From NCBI GenBank assembly GCA_900315165.1, contig OMXZ01000008.1, positions 1 to 64,000 on the forward strand: DNA of 64,000 bases, given 5' to 3'. The notes under the pieces were generated by a model that made no database searches, was not told the origin of the DNA, and saw only the letters and a list, made by a program, of their open reading frames with translations. The DNA comes from an uncultured Actinomycetes bacterium. GTDB lineage: Bacteria > Actinomycetota > Coriobacteriia > Coriobacteriales > Atopobiaceae. Position 1 is the stretch's first letter; each line of letters starts with the position of its first letter. Positions 49,724-59,191 of the stretch are shown piece after piece. The position numbers and the translations under genes were made by a program.

Positions 49724-51961
49724 CTAGTGATTACGGTGCCAGGCCCGCTTCTCGCGGAGCAGGGCCTCGTCTGCCTCGTTGATCTTTGCCTCGATGTCCA
49801 CGTCGGGTGCGATGCGGAAGGCGCAGGCGCCGATGGATAGTGATAGGTCATAGGGCTTGTCCCCGTTTGCGTTGTAGCGCGCGATGGCCGCCTTTACATT
49901 GACGATTGTCTTTGCGGTGTCGATGTCGTGCTGCGCCGGGATGAAGAAGACATACTCATCGCCGCCGAAACGGGAGACGAGGGCGTCGCCCCCGATGGCG
50001 GACTTGATGAGGTCGGCCACTGCGACGATGGCCTGGTCGCCCTCGTTGTGGCCATAGGTGTCGTTGACGCTCTTGAAGGAGTTGACGTCGGCATAGAAGA
50101 TGGCCCCGCAGGGGGAGTCCTTCCTCTCGAGGACGTCGCCCAGCTCGCGGAAGAAGCCGCGGCGATTGAGGAGCTGGGTGAGCGGGTCCACTGAGCTCTC
50201 GAGCACGAGGCTCGAGTTGGAGCGGTTGAGCATCTGGATGAGGTGGTCCTGCTCCTCCAGCATGCGGATGTGATCGAGTGCATAGGAGATCTGCAGCGAG
50301 CTGAAGTAGAAGGAGCCGGCGTCATCGCTGGATATCTCGGCGATCAAGATGCCGTTGTAGCCCTTCTGGTCGTTGAGGCCGATGATCTTGTAGAGCCCGC
50401 CCTCCGCATGGCTGACGAATTGGCCGATGATGCCGCGGATGGGAACGGACTTGCCCTCGTCGCTGAAGACGTGGCTCTTGCCATCGCCGAGCACGAGGCG
50501 GAGGTTCATGCTAGGCGGGAGCGGGAGGTTGGTGTCGGACAGGAGCAGGGGCTGGGCGAAGGTCAGAAGCGACGCGTACTTGAACCCGATCTCGGCCAGA
50601 GCGTTGGCGATGCCCGTCATGACCTTGCCCTGGTCGAGCCCGGCCTCGATCGTCTCGCGGACGACGCTGTTGATGGTCCACTGGCGGGCGGTGACGACGG
50701 CCACCTTCTCGACCTGCTGACTCTGGGATCTCCGAGCCACGGATTGGGCAAAATACGTGGCTATGCGCAGGGCGTTTTCCCGCTCGCCCGACGGGGCGAC
50801 GTCGGCCAGGGCGCTCAGGTAGTCGTTCATGGCGTTGAAGTAGAGCTCCTCCGAGGCGCGCCGGCCGTACTTGGCCAGCAGGCTCACGACCCGGCGGGCT
50901 GAGTATTGGTTGATCTGCGCGAGGTCGCGAAGGCCGTCGTGGTAGGCCGTGACCATCTCCTGCAGGGCATCGCGTAAATCGAGGTAGTCGTCGACGCTGT
51001 TTCCGCGCACGATGCGCTCGGTGAGCAGGTCGGCCATCTCGCGGGCCGGGAAGGGGTCGCGGGTCAGAAGCCCGCGGTAGATGTCCGCCTCGGAGATGCG
51101 GGACTCGCCGCAGGAGTAGCGGTGGGAGAGCGTCCCGCTCAGAAGCGACGTCGTCTGGGGGAGGCCTTCCGCCAGGCGGAGCGCGTCGCGGCCGGCGGCC
51201 TGCCCGAGCATGAAGGGCGAGAGGCTGACCGTTGTGAGCGGCGGATCCATGAGCGATGCGCCCTCCATGTCGTCGTAGCCCGTGACCGCTATGTCCCGGC
51301 CGGGGCGTAGACCGCGCGTCTTCAGGACCTGGTAGAGCTCGCCGGCGATCGTGTCGTTGCCGCAGACGATGGCCTCGAGGTCGGGGTGGGCGGCGACGTA
51401 GTCGTCGATGAGGTCGAGGCAGCCGCCGTCGAAGCGCGCGTGCACGATGGTGTGCTCGTCCATGGGCAGCCCATAACGGCGCATGTCCTCCGCAAAGGCG
51501 GCCTCGCGCTGCTGGGCGCCCCCGCTCGAGACCGCGCCTGAGATCATGCCGATGCGCCGGTAGTGGTGGTGCTCGACCAGGTGCTCCATGACCAGGTGGA
51601 TGCCGGTCGCGTTCTCCTTCCCGATGCTGCGATAGCCTGGGACGGTCTCCTCGATGACGATGACCTTCTCTTTTGGCAGGCGGTACAAAAAGCCCTGCGA
51701 CTTGGTGTCGTCGTCTTTCCTATGGGCGTTGAACATGCCGACAGGCACGATGTAGACGTCCAGGTCGAGCGCCGCGGCGGTCATGAAGGCATAGTCGAGA
51801 TGGGCGTCCTGCGCGATGTCGTATTGCTGGAGCGTGCCGGACAGGACGAAAAGGTTGTGACCCTTCGGCGCGAGCACGCTGCGCATACCGTCGACGATGC
51901 CGCCGATATAGCGCTCGTCGCCGTTGTTGACCAGAATGCCGATGTTGTATCGCTCGTCCAT
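49724..51961 (-). CDS. LacI-type sugar-sensor/GGDEF fusion protein
   Basis: A 745-residue protein with no membrane helix or signal peptide. Residues 1 to about 290 form a LacI/GalR-type periplasmic-binding fold lacking the helix-turn-helix (IGMISGAVSSGGAQQR, EAIVCGNDTIAGEL, VTGYDDMEGASLMDPPLTTV). A long middle region with GAF-like features follows (about 300-570), then a GGDEF domain (DPLTQLLNRRGF, DVNSFKSVNDTYGHNEGD, RFGGDEYVFF). The GGDEY form keeps the catalytic residues, so it may make cyclic di-GMP in response to a cytoplasmic ligand. The middle domain assignment is uncertain. Confidence 0.85.
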   Translation of the reverse strand: MDERYNIGILVNNGDERYIGGIVDGMRSVLAPKGHNLFVLSGTLQQYDIAQDAHLDYAFMTAAALDLDVYIVPVGMFNAHRKDDDTKSQGFLYRLPKEKVIVIEETVPGYRSIGKENATGIHLVMEHLVEHHHYRRIGMISGAVSSGGAQQREAAFAEDMRRYGLPMDEHTIVHARFDGGCLDLIDDYVAAHPDLEAIVCGNDTIAGELYQVLKTRGLRPGRDIAVTGYDDMEGASLMDPPLTTVSLSPFMLGQAAGRDALRLAEGLPQTTSLLSGTLSHRYSCGESRISEADIYRGLLTRDPFPAREMADLLTERIVRGNSVDDYLDLRDALQEMVTAYHDGLRDLAQINQYSARRVVSLLAKYGRRASEELYFNAMNDYLSALADVAPSGERENALRIATYFAQSVARRSQSQQVEKVAVVTARQWTINSVVRETIEAGLDQGKVMTGIANALAEIGFKYASLLTFAQPLLLSDTNLPLPPSMNLRLVLGDGKSHVFSDEGKSVPIRGIIGQFVSHAEGGLYKIIGLNDQKGYNGILIAEISSDDAGSFYFSSLQISYALDHIRMLEEQDHLIQMLNRSNSSLVLESSVDPLTQLLNRRGFFRELGDVLERKDSPCGAIFYADVNSFKSVNDTYGHNEGDQAIVAVADLIKSAIGGDALVSRFGGDEYVFFIPAQHDIDTAKTIVNVKAAIARYNANGDKPYDLSLSIGACAFRIAPDVDIEAKINEADEALLREKRAWHRNH

Positions 51962-52107
51962 CGCCCCGTGTCTCTTGTCGCGAAGATAAGTCTAGGGTAC
52001 TCGTTTGCGGGCGTGTCGACGCTGGCGTTTGTCCCAATGGGCGGATGGCTCGGTGGAGTCCGCCCGGTCGGCTACACTAGGGGAGGAAAACGAGCGCGGG
52101 AGGCAGC

Positions 52108-54167
52108 ATGGAGTCCCTGTATCGGAAATATCGTCCGCAGACCTTCGACGACGTCGTGGGTCAGCAGCACGTGGTGGCTACCCTCGAGCACGCGGTGCTC
52201 GAGGGGCGCACGAGCCACGCGTATCTCTTCTGCGGCCCGCGCGGCACGGGCAAGACGACCATGGCCCGACTCCTCGCCAAGGCGCTCATGTGCGAGCAGG
52301 GCCCGGGCCACCTGCCCGACGGCACCTGCGAGCAGTGCCGCCTGATCGCTGCGGGCGAGCATCCGGACGTCTACGAGCTCGATGCCGCGTCGCGTACCGG
52401 CGTCGACAACGTCCGCGAAGAGATTATTAATCGCGTGAGCTACGCGCCGGTGTCGGGCACCCATAAGGTGTACATCATCGACGAGGTCCACATGCTCACG
52501 ACGGCAGCCTTCAACGCGCTGCTCAAGACCCTCGAGGAGCCGCCGGCCCATGTCGTCTTCGTCCTGTGCACGACCGATCCACAGAAGGTGCCCGAGACGA
52601 TTCTCTCGCGCGTGCAGCGCTTCGACTTCCATGCGATCAGCCCTGCCGAGCTGTCCGCCCGCCTCGTCTATGTGTGTCAACAGGAGGGCTTCTCCTACGA
52701 CCAGGCGGCGCTCGACCTCGTCGTGCGTCATGCTCGCGGCGGCATGCGCGATGCCCTCTCCACGCTCGAGCAGCTGTCGGTTTTCGGCGACGGCACCATC
52801 TCGCTCGGGGCGGCCCAGGACCTTTTGGGCGAGGTTGCCGTCTCCACGCTGAGCTCCGCCGCCGATGCCCTTGCGCGACGCGACGTCCCGGCCCTCTTTG
52901 CCGAGGTGGGCGAGCTCGTCGACGCGGGTCGCGACCTGTTGCAGTTCTCCCGCGAGCTCGCTGCCCACCTGCGTGACGTGTACGTGGTCGCCGCGGTCGG
53001 CGCGCGCGAGAACGTCCTTGCCGTGACGCCCGAGGAGCTGACCGTTCTCCAGAATGAGGCCGCCGCTTTCGGGTCGGTCGATCGCCTGTCACGTGCGCTG
53101 GGCATTCTCGGTGACGCCTCCAGCGAGATGCGCACCGCGACCAACCAGCGCCTGGTGCTACGATCGAGGCCCTGGCCGAGCGCGTGGGACGCCTTGAGCA
53201 GCAGGTCCGCGCTCTCTCTCAGCCGGGAAGGGCGGCTGCGGCTGCGCCTGCCCCCCAAGCCGCCCCTGCCGCGCCGGCGCAATCGGCGCCTGTCGGCCGG
53301 CCCGTTCCTGTGGCGCCGCCGGTCTCCCAGTCCACCTCAGCGCCGCAGCCAACGCCTGCACCTCGACCGGCGTCCGTGCCCCAGCCCCAAACTGCGCCTC
53401 AGCCAGTCGCATCGGCCCAGCCTTCCTCCAGCCAGGGCGCGGTCACGGATCAGGGCGAGCTTCAGCGTCGTTGGCGTCAGGTGGTTGACTATCTGCTCAA
53501 GACCGCTCCTGCTCGAGGGTCGCTCCTCATGAGTGCGTCGCTCGAGGCCGATAGCGGCACGGAGCTCACGGTCGACTTGCATCAGGCGTCGCCCTTTGCG
53601 TCTAAGCAGCTCACGCGTGCGGACGTGAGCGCCCTCGTCGATCAGGCCGCGTCCGAGGTCTTCGGCCGCCGCCACGTCACCTACCATGCGTCGGGCGCTC
53701 CGGCCACTGTGCCACAGAACGCCCCTGCGCCGACCCCTGTGCCGACTCCAGCACCAGCGCCTGCGCCGACTCCAGCACCAATGCCTATGATCACGCAGGA
53801 GCAGCCGCCCTTCGAGGAGCCTCAGTATGCCGATGAGCTCCCAACTGAAGCCTATAACATGCCGCCGGTGCCGCCCGCTCCCGCCATGCCACAACAGCCG
53901 GCGGCACCGCAGACGGCATCTGCTTCCGCTCCGCAGGCGGCGCACGACTCCGTGCACCAGCCGGCTACCGTCCCACAGGCGGCATCCGCACCTGCGCCGC
54001 AGTCTCAGGTCAACGTCCCGCAGCCCCCGACGCTCATCCCCAAGCCCGCGCCCCAATCCGATGCCGCGAACGATTACGTCTCGTTCGACCCGACCGATGC
54101 GGCGAGTGTGATGGCCATGCTGACGGATATCTTCGGGGCCGGCGTGAAGGACGTCTCGGACAAGTAG
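52108..54167 (+). CDS. dnaX: DNA polymerase III gamma/tau subunit, with an apparent frameshift
   Basis: DnaX loads the sliding clamp. The first frame (from 52108) has Walker A GPRGTGKTTM, a Cys zinc site, IIDEVHMLTTAAFNALLKTLEEPP and AHLRDVYV, and reads correctly to ATNQRLVL near 53159. From there the sensible sequence (TIEALAERVGRLEQQ, then a Pro/Ala/Gln-rich linker and a tau-like C-terminal domain ending at 54167) is one base behind. The original frame stays open to 53532 but becomes an Arg/Pro-rich shadow. There is no classic slippery A-rich heptamer, so a one-base deletion or sequencing error is the likelier cause. GGGAGG precedes the ATG. Confidence 0.9.
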
Positions 54168-54577
54168 CGCTGTGCTCATCAGGACAAACTTGTAATGATT
54201 GCATGATGCAGTGGTTTGCTGTTAGGTGGAATCGCGCATTCGGAATCGGCTTGCAGATTAATTTCTGCAATTGGCATGTGCATGCGTGCTAACTGGTCGT
54301 GGGTGACAACGAACTCGTAGCCCTCAACAAAGACTACGTAGGCGCGAACAATAAACCCGTCGATCTGTGAGCTACGGACCCTCCCAGCTCACAAAACGAC
54401 GTCATTGTTGTTTGGGACAACGAGCTCGTCGTCGGCGGCTACGAGCTCGTTGTTGATGCCTACGTATTCTTCGTCTGCAGCCGTGTGTTTTGACGCCAGA
54501 AACGGGAGCCTCGCCTTGGCACAGGAGAGCCCGGGTCGCGTGCGGGTCCGGACCGCAACGGGAATCAGCTTGGCTGC
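54168..54577. other. Intergenic region with inverted repeat element
   Basis: This 410-base gap between dnaX and the reverse gene at 54578 has no supported gene. Its left part (54180-54290) is AT-richer than average. Its centre carries the repeat described at 54304-54473. Confidence 0.5.
54304..54473. repeat. Long imperfect inverted repeat
   Basis: Related blocks such as CTACGTAGGC or CTCGTAGCC on the plus strand and TACGTAGGC or CGAGCTCGTAGCC on the minus strand converge on a central perfect hairpin (TGTGAGCT at 54366-54373 with AGCTCACA at 54386-54393). Short open frames of similar wording run inward on both strands and stop at the centre (minus strand: DDELVVPNNNDVVL then stop). The form fits a dispersed intergenic repeat or a bidirectional terminator-like structure. 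Confidence 0.6.
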
Positions 54578-55537
54578 TTAGCCGACCGTGACGTCGACCG
54601 TGCCCGCGTCGGTCTCGACATGCAGGACGGTGTCCTCCAACGTGACGGACGATATGTTGCCGTCGCCGCCCACGGGGTTGCCGTCCGCATCGGCCACCTG
54701 CACGGGCACGGAACCGTCGGCCAGTGTGTACGCGATCACGTCCCAGGAGCCGTCGAGGTTCTCGGGCACGATCAGCGCGCCGTTGCAGAGGACCAGCTGG
54801 ACGGGGGTGCCGGTCAGCGTGAAGAGCGCCGTTGCCTCGCCATCGCCATACGCACGAGTGAGGGCATAACTGCCGTCATCCTGCTGGGTTAGGCGATAGG
54901 TGGCGTCGTTATAGGTGATCGCCTGATCGACGGCGACCTGGGTTTGCTCGAGCTGCGTGGGGGTGTCGGGCTGATCGCTGCCGGCGGACAGAAGGCTGTG
55001 AAGCAGGAAGAATCCGACGGCGACCACGGCGGCCACGGCGATGGCGATACCGATGAAGACCTTGCGGCTGCCCGTGGTCTTGGTCTGGTGTGAGGCCACC
55101 TTGGGCCGGCGCGACTGGCTCATACGACGGTCGCCGCTGTATTCGCGCGAGATGGTCGCGGCCTCGCGCGCCTCCATCGCGTTGTCCCGGGTGGTGAGGC
55201 GGGCGCCCTGGCCGGAGCTCAGACGCGAGAAGGAGCCCGTCTCGGACGGGTCCACGCCGATGGGGCGCGGTGCATCGGCCTCGAGGGGCACGAAGGCGCT
55301 CGTCGCGTCCGGACCGCTCGGGTGGACGGGGACGCTCATCGTGTCGCCGGGCGAGACGGGGGAGGACCGTGGGAAGCGGGCGCGGGCCGGGGTCTGCGGC
55401 GTCGACTGCGCGGGCGCTGCATGCCTACTCGTGCGCGGGGCGTTCGCGGAATCGGATGCGGATGCTGCGCCACCAGCCATGTGACGGCCGTGGCGAGGGG
55501 CGGGTGCGTCCGTGCGTTTATGGGGAGTGGTGGCCAT
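54578..55537 (-). CDS. Single-pass membrane protein of unknown function
   Basis: A 319-residue protein. The first ~170 residues are low-complexity, rich in Ala, Pro, Ser, Thr and Arg, and presumably cytoplasmic. One membrane helix (IGIAIAVAAVVAVGFFLLHS) follows, then about 120 residues outside, rich in beta-strand-like segments (YRLTQQDDGSYALTRAYGDG). I do not recognise the family. It lies between dnaX and recR on the recR strand, 50 bases after recR, and may be co-transcribed with it. Confidence 0.7.
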   Translation of the reverse strand: MATTPHKRTDAPAPRHGRHMAGGAASASDSANAPRTSRHAAPAQSTPQTPARARFPRSSPVSPGDTMSVPVHPSGPDATSAFVPLEADAPRPIGVDPSETGSFSRLSSGQGARLTTRDNAMEAREAATISREYSGDRRMSQSRRPKVASHQTKTTGSRKVFIGIAIAVAAVVAVGFFLLHSLLSAGSDQPDTPTQLEQTQVAVDQAITYNDATYRLTQQDDGSYALTRAYGDGEATALFTLTGTPVQLVLCNGALIVPENLDGSWDVIAYTLADGSVPVQVADADGNPVGGDGNISSVTLEDTVLHVETDAGTVDVTVG

Positions 55538-55587
55538 AGTGAGCCTTTCGCTTGTCGTGCACCACAGATATTCTAACCAAGCCGCGC

Positions 55588-56193
55588 CTAGAGCACGCGC
55601 CGCGCCTCGATAGCCCGGCCCAGGGTCACCTCGTCCGCATATTCGAGGTCGCCGCCCACGGGCAGGCCGCTCGCCAGGCGCGAGGTCGCCACGCCGAGCG
55701 GGGCGATGGTGCGCGCGAGATAGGTCGCAGTCGTCTCGCCCTCCACGTTGGGGTTGGTGGCGAGAATGACCTCCTTGACGTCGCCATCGCGCAGGCGTGA
55801 GATCAGCTCGCGCACGTGCAGCTGGTCTGGACCGATTTTGTCCATCGGACTGATCACACCGCCGAGCACGTGGTAGAGGCCGTGGTAGGCACCGGTCCGC
55901 TCGATGGCCTGGACGTCACGCGGTTCCGAGACCACGCAGATCGTGCTGCGGTCGCGGCTGCCGTCGGAGCAGATATCGCAGGTATCCCGCGTGGCGTAGT
56001 TGAAGCAGACGGGGCAGAAATGCACCTGCTGCTTGAGATCGAGAATGGCATGGGCCAGGCGCCGCGCCTGTTCGTCGTCGGCCTCGAGCAGGTAGTAGGC
56101 GATGCGCTGGGCCGATTTGGGACCGATGCCCGGCAGGCGTCCGAGCTCGTCGAGCAGGCGCTGCAGGGCGCGGCCGTCGTTGGTCGTCTTCAC
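55588..56193 (-). CDS. recR: Recombination protein RecR
   Basis: A 201-residue RecR. The N-terminal helix-hairpin-helix ([18 protein letters not shown]), the four-Cys zinc finger ([16 protein letters not shown]) and the Toprim domain ([30 protein letters not shown]) are all intact. It acts with RecF/RecO in loading RecA at gaps. It begins 3 bases after the YbaB gene stop. The normal dnaX-ybaB-recR order is broken here: dnaX is on the opposite strand and convergent. Confidence 0.97.
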   Translation of the reverse strand: MKTTNDGRALQRLLDELGRLPGIGPKSAQRIAYYLLEADDEQARRLAHAILDLKQQVHFCPVCFNYATRDTCDICSDGSRDRSTICVVSEPRDVQAIERTGAYHGLYHVLGGVISPMDKIGPDQLHVRELISRLRDGDVKEVILATNPNVEGETTATYLARTIAPLGVATSRLASGLPVGGDLEYADEVTLGRAIEARRVL

Positions 56194-56196
56194 GGG

Positions 56197-56514
56197 CTAC
56201 ATCAGCCCCGGGATATTCATGCCGCCGGTCACGTAACCTAGCTGCTGGTTCGCGGCGTCCTGGGCGCTCTCGAGGGCGTCGTTGACGGCGGCCAGCACCA
56301 TGTCCTGCAGCATCTCGACGTCGTCGGGGTCGAGCGCCGCGGGGTCGATGGTGATCGACTTCAGGCGCATATCCGCTGAGGCGGTCACCTTGACCATGCC
56401 GCCGCCCGTGGAGGACGAAACCTCGATCTCGGGCAACTTGGCCTGGGCGGCCTCGAGCTGCTCCTGCATCTTACGGGCCTGCTTCATCATCTGCTGCATG
56501 TTCATCTGGGGCAT
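56197..56514 (-). CDS. ybaB: YbaB/EbfC-family nucleoid-associated protein
   Basis: A 105-residue YbaB/EbfC protein: MQQMMKQARKMQEQLEAAQ at the N-terminus, then ASADMRLKSITIDPAAL and a final NQQLGYVTGGMNIPG. It binds DNA as a dimer. The ATG at 56514 (MPQMNMQQ) has a GGGAGG site; the frame is open 13 codons further. It is the first gene of the unit with recR. Confidence 0.95.
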   Translation of the reverse strand: MPQMNMQQMMKQARKMQEQLEAAQAKLPEIEVSSSTGGGMVKVTASADMRLKSITIDPAALDPDDVEMLQDMVLAAVNDALESAQDAANQQLGYVTGGMNIPGLM

Positions 56515-56597
56515 GGCGACCTCCCGGTCTGCTTGCGTTGGATTCCTCAACACTTTACCTGCGTGTGGTGGACTTGTGCATTATTTCAAAAAACTGC

Positions 56598-56627
56598 TAG
56601 ACAAGACCCGACGCATCTGATTAAATA
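56598..56627 (+). promoter_or_regulatory. Candidate promoter of tRNA-Asp
   Basis: TAGACA (56598-56603) and TAAATA (56622-56627), 18 bp apart, lie about 20 bases before the mature tRNA. Confidence 0.5.
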
Positions 56628-56646
56628 GCTTCCGCACCTGATGCAC

Positions 56647-56724
<78 letters not shown>

Positions 56725-56734
56725 TTGCCTGCAC

Positions 56735-56762
56735 AAGGGCCTCGGTTTCCGAGGCCCTTTTT
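56735..56762 (+). terminator. Terminator after tRNA-Asp
   Basis: A perfect 9-bp stem (56737-56745 with 56749-56757) on a TTT loop, extended by A-T pairs, is followed by five T residues. Confidence 0.92.
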
Positions 56763-56793
56763 GTTTGTGCCCCGCGACCCGGGAGACGATGCG

Positions 56794-57661
56794 ATGAAGG
56801 TCGGCAATAAGGACGTGCGCGGCGGTACGGATGTCTTCGGCCGTACGGCGGGGTCTGCCTTCGCCGACGAGCGGCTCGTGGACTTCCGCGACCTCGTGCG
56901 CGCCCAGGGCGAGGAGCATTATCGCGACCTGCCCTGGCGGCGTACGCGCGATCCCTATGCCATCTGGATCAGCGAGGTCATGCTCCAGCAGACCCAGGTC
57001 GCGCGCGTGGACGGGCGCTGGCAGCGCTGGCTCGACCGCTTTCCCGACATCGCATCCCTGGCCGCGGCCGACCCTGCCGACGTTCTGGGGGAGTGGCAGG
57101 GCATGGGCTACAACCGCCGCGCACTGGCCCTGCGGGATGCCGCGCGGACAGTCGTGGCAACTGGTGGCGAGCTACCCCGCGAGGCCGAGGGGCTGGTGCG
57201 CCTGCCGGGCATCGGCCCCGCGACGGCGGCGGGCATCCGCGCCTTCGCCTGGGAGCTGCCCGGCGTATATCTCGAGACCAACGTGCGCACAGTCTTTCTC
57301 CACGAGCTCTTCCCCGGCGAGCTCGACGTGCCCGACAAGGCCATCGTCCCCCTAGTCGCGGCCACCTGCCCGACCGATGCGTCCGACCCCGCCGACACGC
57401 CGCGCACCTGGTATTACGCCCTGCTCGACTATGGCGGGGTCGCATCGGCAGAAACGCGCCGCTCTGGTCCGCCTCCTTTTGGCCCATCGCACCCAGGGCG
57501 CGGCCGTGCCCGCCACGACCGAAACTTTTACGGAAGAGCTCTCCAAAATCGAGCGGGAAGCGGGTAGACTAGCCCTAGATGCGGCTGAGGTCGCCGACCT
57601 TCTGGCGGAGCTCGAGCACGAGGGCTTCTGCCGCCGCGAGGGCGACGTCTGGCGCGTGTAG
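56794..57661 (+). pseudogene. mutY: MutY-like adenine DNA glycosylase, frameshifted
   Basis: The first frame (from ATG 56794) encodes a HhH-GPD glycosylase: DLPWRRTRDPYAIWISEVMLQQTQ with the catalytic Glu, then RLPGIGPATAAGIRAFA (helix-hairpin-helix). The usual catalytic Asp position reads ETNVR, a variant I recall in some MutY-like groups. After YYALLDYGG near 57435 this frame becomes nonsense and stops at 57567. The sensible continuation (SHRQKRAALVRLLLAHR to WRV, stop 57661) is in the next frame. The segment normally between these parts seems missing, so a deletion of non-triplet length is likely. No iron-sulphur Cys cluster is visible. Confidence 0.7.
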
Positions 57662-57694
57662 TAGCAGGGATGTTTCTGGAGAGGAGTAGGTCCG

Positions 57695-58240
57695 ATGGCT
57701 ATCGATTTCGAGAATTCCGAGACCAAGAAGAACCTGGAGGCCGCGTTTGCCGGCGAGTCCCAGGCGACCAACAAGTACGCGTATTACGCGAGCAAGGCCA
57801 AGAAGGAGGGCTATGTCCAGATCTCCGACATCTTCACGGAGACCTCCGGCAACGAGCGCGAGCACGCCAAGCTCTGGTTCAAGTACCTCCACGGCGGCGA
57901 GGTGCCCGACACCCTGACCAACATCAAGGACGCCGCGGCCGGCGAGAACTACGAGTGGACCGAGATGTACAAGGAGTTCGCCGAGAAGGCCGACGAGGAG
58001 GGCTTCAAGGAGATCGCCGCCAAGTTCCGCATGGTGGGCGAGATCGAGAAGCACCACGAGGAGCGCTACAACAAGCTGGCCGAGCGCGTCGAGAAGGGCG
58101 AGGTCTTCGGCCGCGAGGGCGTCAAGGTCTGGAAGTGCCTCAACTGCGGTCACCTGCATGTGGGCCCCGAGGCCCCCAAGGTCTGCCCGGTCTGCAACCA
58201 CCCGCAGAGCTACTTCGAGGAGCAGGTCGTCAACTACTAA
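57695..58240 (+). CDS. Rubrerythrin
   Basis: A 181-residue protein with an N-terminal four-helix diiron domain ([40 protein letters not shown]) and a C-terminal rubredoxin-like iron site ([12 protein letters not shown] and CPVCNHPQ). It reduces hydrogen peroxide in the cytoplasm of anaerobes, which fits an obligately anaerobic gut actinobacterium. A GGAGAGGAG site precedes its ATG and a strong terminator follows. Confidence 0.96.
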   Translation: MAIDFENSETKKNLEAAFAGESQATNKYAYYASKAKKEGYVQISDIFTETSGNEREHAKLWFKYLHGGEVPDTLTNIKDAAAGENYEWTEMYKEFAEKADEEGFKEIAAKFRMVGEIEKHHEERYNKLAERVEKGEVFGREGVKVWKCLNCGHLHVGPEAPKVCPVCNHPQSYFEEQVVNY

Positions 58241-58265
58241 GGACGGCTGACACAAGCGAAAAGAA

Positions 58266-58296
58266 GGGCGGTGCGCTTCGGCGTGCCGTCCTTTTT
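58266..58296 (+). terminator. Terminator after rubrerythrin
   Basis: An 11-bp stem with wobble pairs (58266-58276 with 58281-58291) on a TTCG loop is followed by five T residues. Confidence 0.9.
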
Positions 58297-58336
58297 GTAC
58301 TGATGATCGATGCGTGCGTGAATCTGTGTGCGCCGC

Positions 58337-59017
58337 CTACTTTTTCGTGCGCTTGCGGTAGCGGTCAGGGTTGCCGGCGCTGGGACAGAGGTCGACCAGG
58401 GGACAGTCGTCGCATTTGGGCCGCTGGGAGGGGCAGATTTCGCGGCCCAGGCGAATCCAGGTCTCGTTCACCCCGCTCCAGAGCTCCTGTGGGATGAGGT
58501 CGAGCAGGTCGGCCTCGGCCGCGGCGGGGGAGGGGGCCCGGGTGAAGCCCAGGCGGGTCGCGATGCGGTACACATGGGTGTCCACGGCGATGCCCTCCAC
58601 GATGCCGAAGGCCTTGTTGAGCACGATGTTGGCCGTCTTGCGGCCGACGCCGGGCAGGCTCGTGAGCTCCTCCATGCTTGCGGGCACCTCGCCGCCAAAA
58701 TCGGTCACGAGCGCTTGCGCCAGCTCCACGGCGTGCCGGGCCTTGCTGTGGTAGAAGCCCAGGGAGTGGATGACCGTCTCGACCTCGCCCACGTCGGCGG
58801 CCGCGAGCTCGGCGGGCCCCGGCCAGCGGGAGAAGAGCTCGGGCGTGACCTTGTTGACGGCGCGGTCGGTCGTCTGGGCCGAGAGCATCACGGCGACCAG
58901 CAGCGTGTAGGGGGAGTCGAAGTCCAGCGCACTGCCCACGTCGCCATAGCGCTCCTCCATTCTGTGGCACACCTCGATCGCGCGTTCGCGCTTTGCCTTC
59001 TTGGATTCCCGTGTCAT
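58337..59017 (-). CDS. nth: Endonuclease III
   Basis: A 226-residue HhH-GPD base-excision enzyme removing oxidised pyrimidines. It has the helix-hairpin-helix with catalytic Lys (SLPGVGRKTANIVL), the catalytic Asp in VDTHVYRI, and the [4Fe-4S] cluster pattern C-X6-C-X2-C-X5-C (CPSQRPKCDDCPLVDLC). A basic C-terminal tail follows. The ATG at 59017 (MTRESKKAK) has a GGGAGG site; the frame extends 6 codons further. It is divergent from glgB. Confidence 0.96.
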   Translation of the reverse strand: MTRESKKAKRERAIEVCHRMEERYGDVGSALDFDSPYTLLVAVMLSAQTTDRAVNKVTPELFSRWPGPAELAAADVGEVETVIHSLGFYHSKARHAVELAQALVTDFGGEVPASMEELTSLPGVGRKTANIVLNKAFGIVEGIAVDTHVYRIATRLGFTRAPSPAAAEADLLDLIPQELWSGVNETWIRLGREICPSQRPKCDDCPLVDLCPSAGNPDRYRKRTKK

Positions 59018-59103
59018 AGCGCCTCCCGCCCGCATGGTGTTCCGTCCGCCGCGCAGGTCTGCCGCACGGGGGTTTCATGGAACATTATGTCCCCCCGCGG
59101 GGC

Positions 59104-59134
59104 TAGAATGTGGACGCTATGGAATCGTTCTTGC
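59104..59134 (+). promoter_or_regulatory. glgB promoter with overlapping LacI-type operator
   Basis: TAGAAT (59104-59109) is a -10 candidate. About 10 bases later comes TGGAATCGTTCT (59120-59131), the reverse complement of the 12-base operator core at 6286 and 17343. It lies where a bound repressor would block transcription. An 8-bp hairpin (CTTGCGGG at 59130-59137 with CCCGCAAG at 59144-59151) follows. Confidence 0.65.
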
Positions 59135-59191
59135 GGGATGGCGCCCGCAAGGGGCCGTCCGTATCGGCACGCGACCAGTTGGAGGTAAGCC

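Noticed and set aside
51962-52107. Signal recognition particle RNA near dnaX, as in some Gram-positive bacteria
   Set aside because: The conserved GGAA tetraloop region and flanking pairing are not present in this gap.
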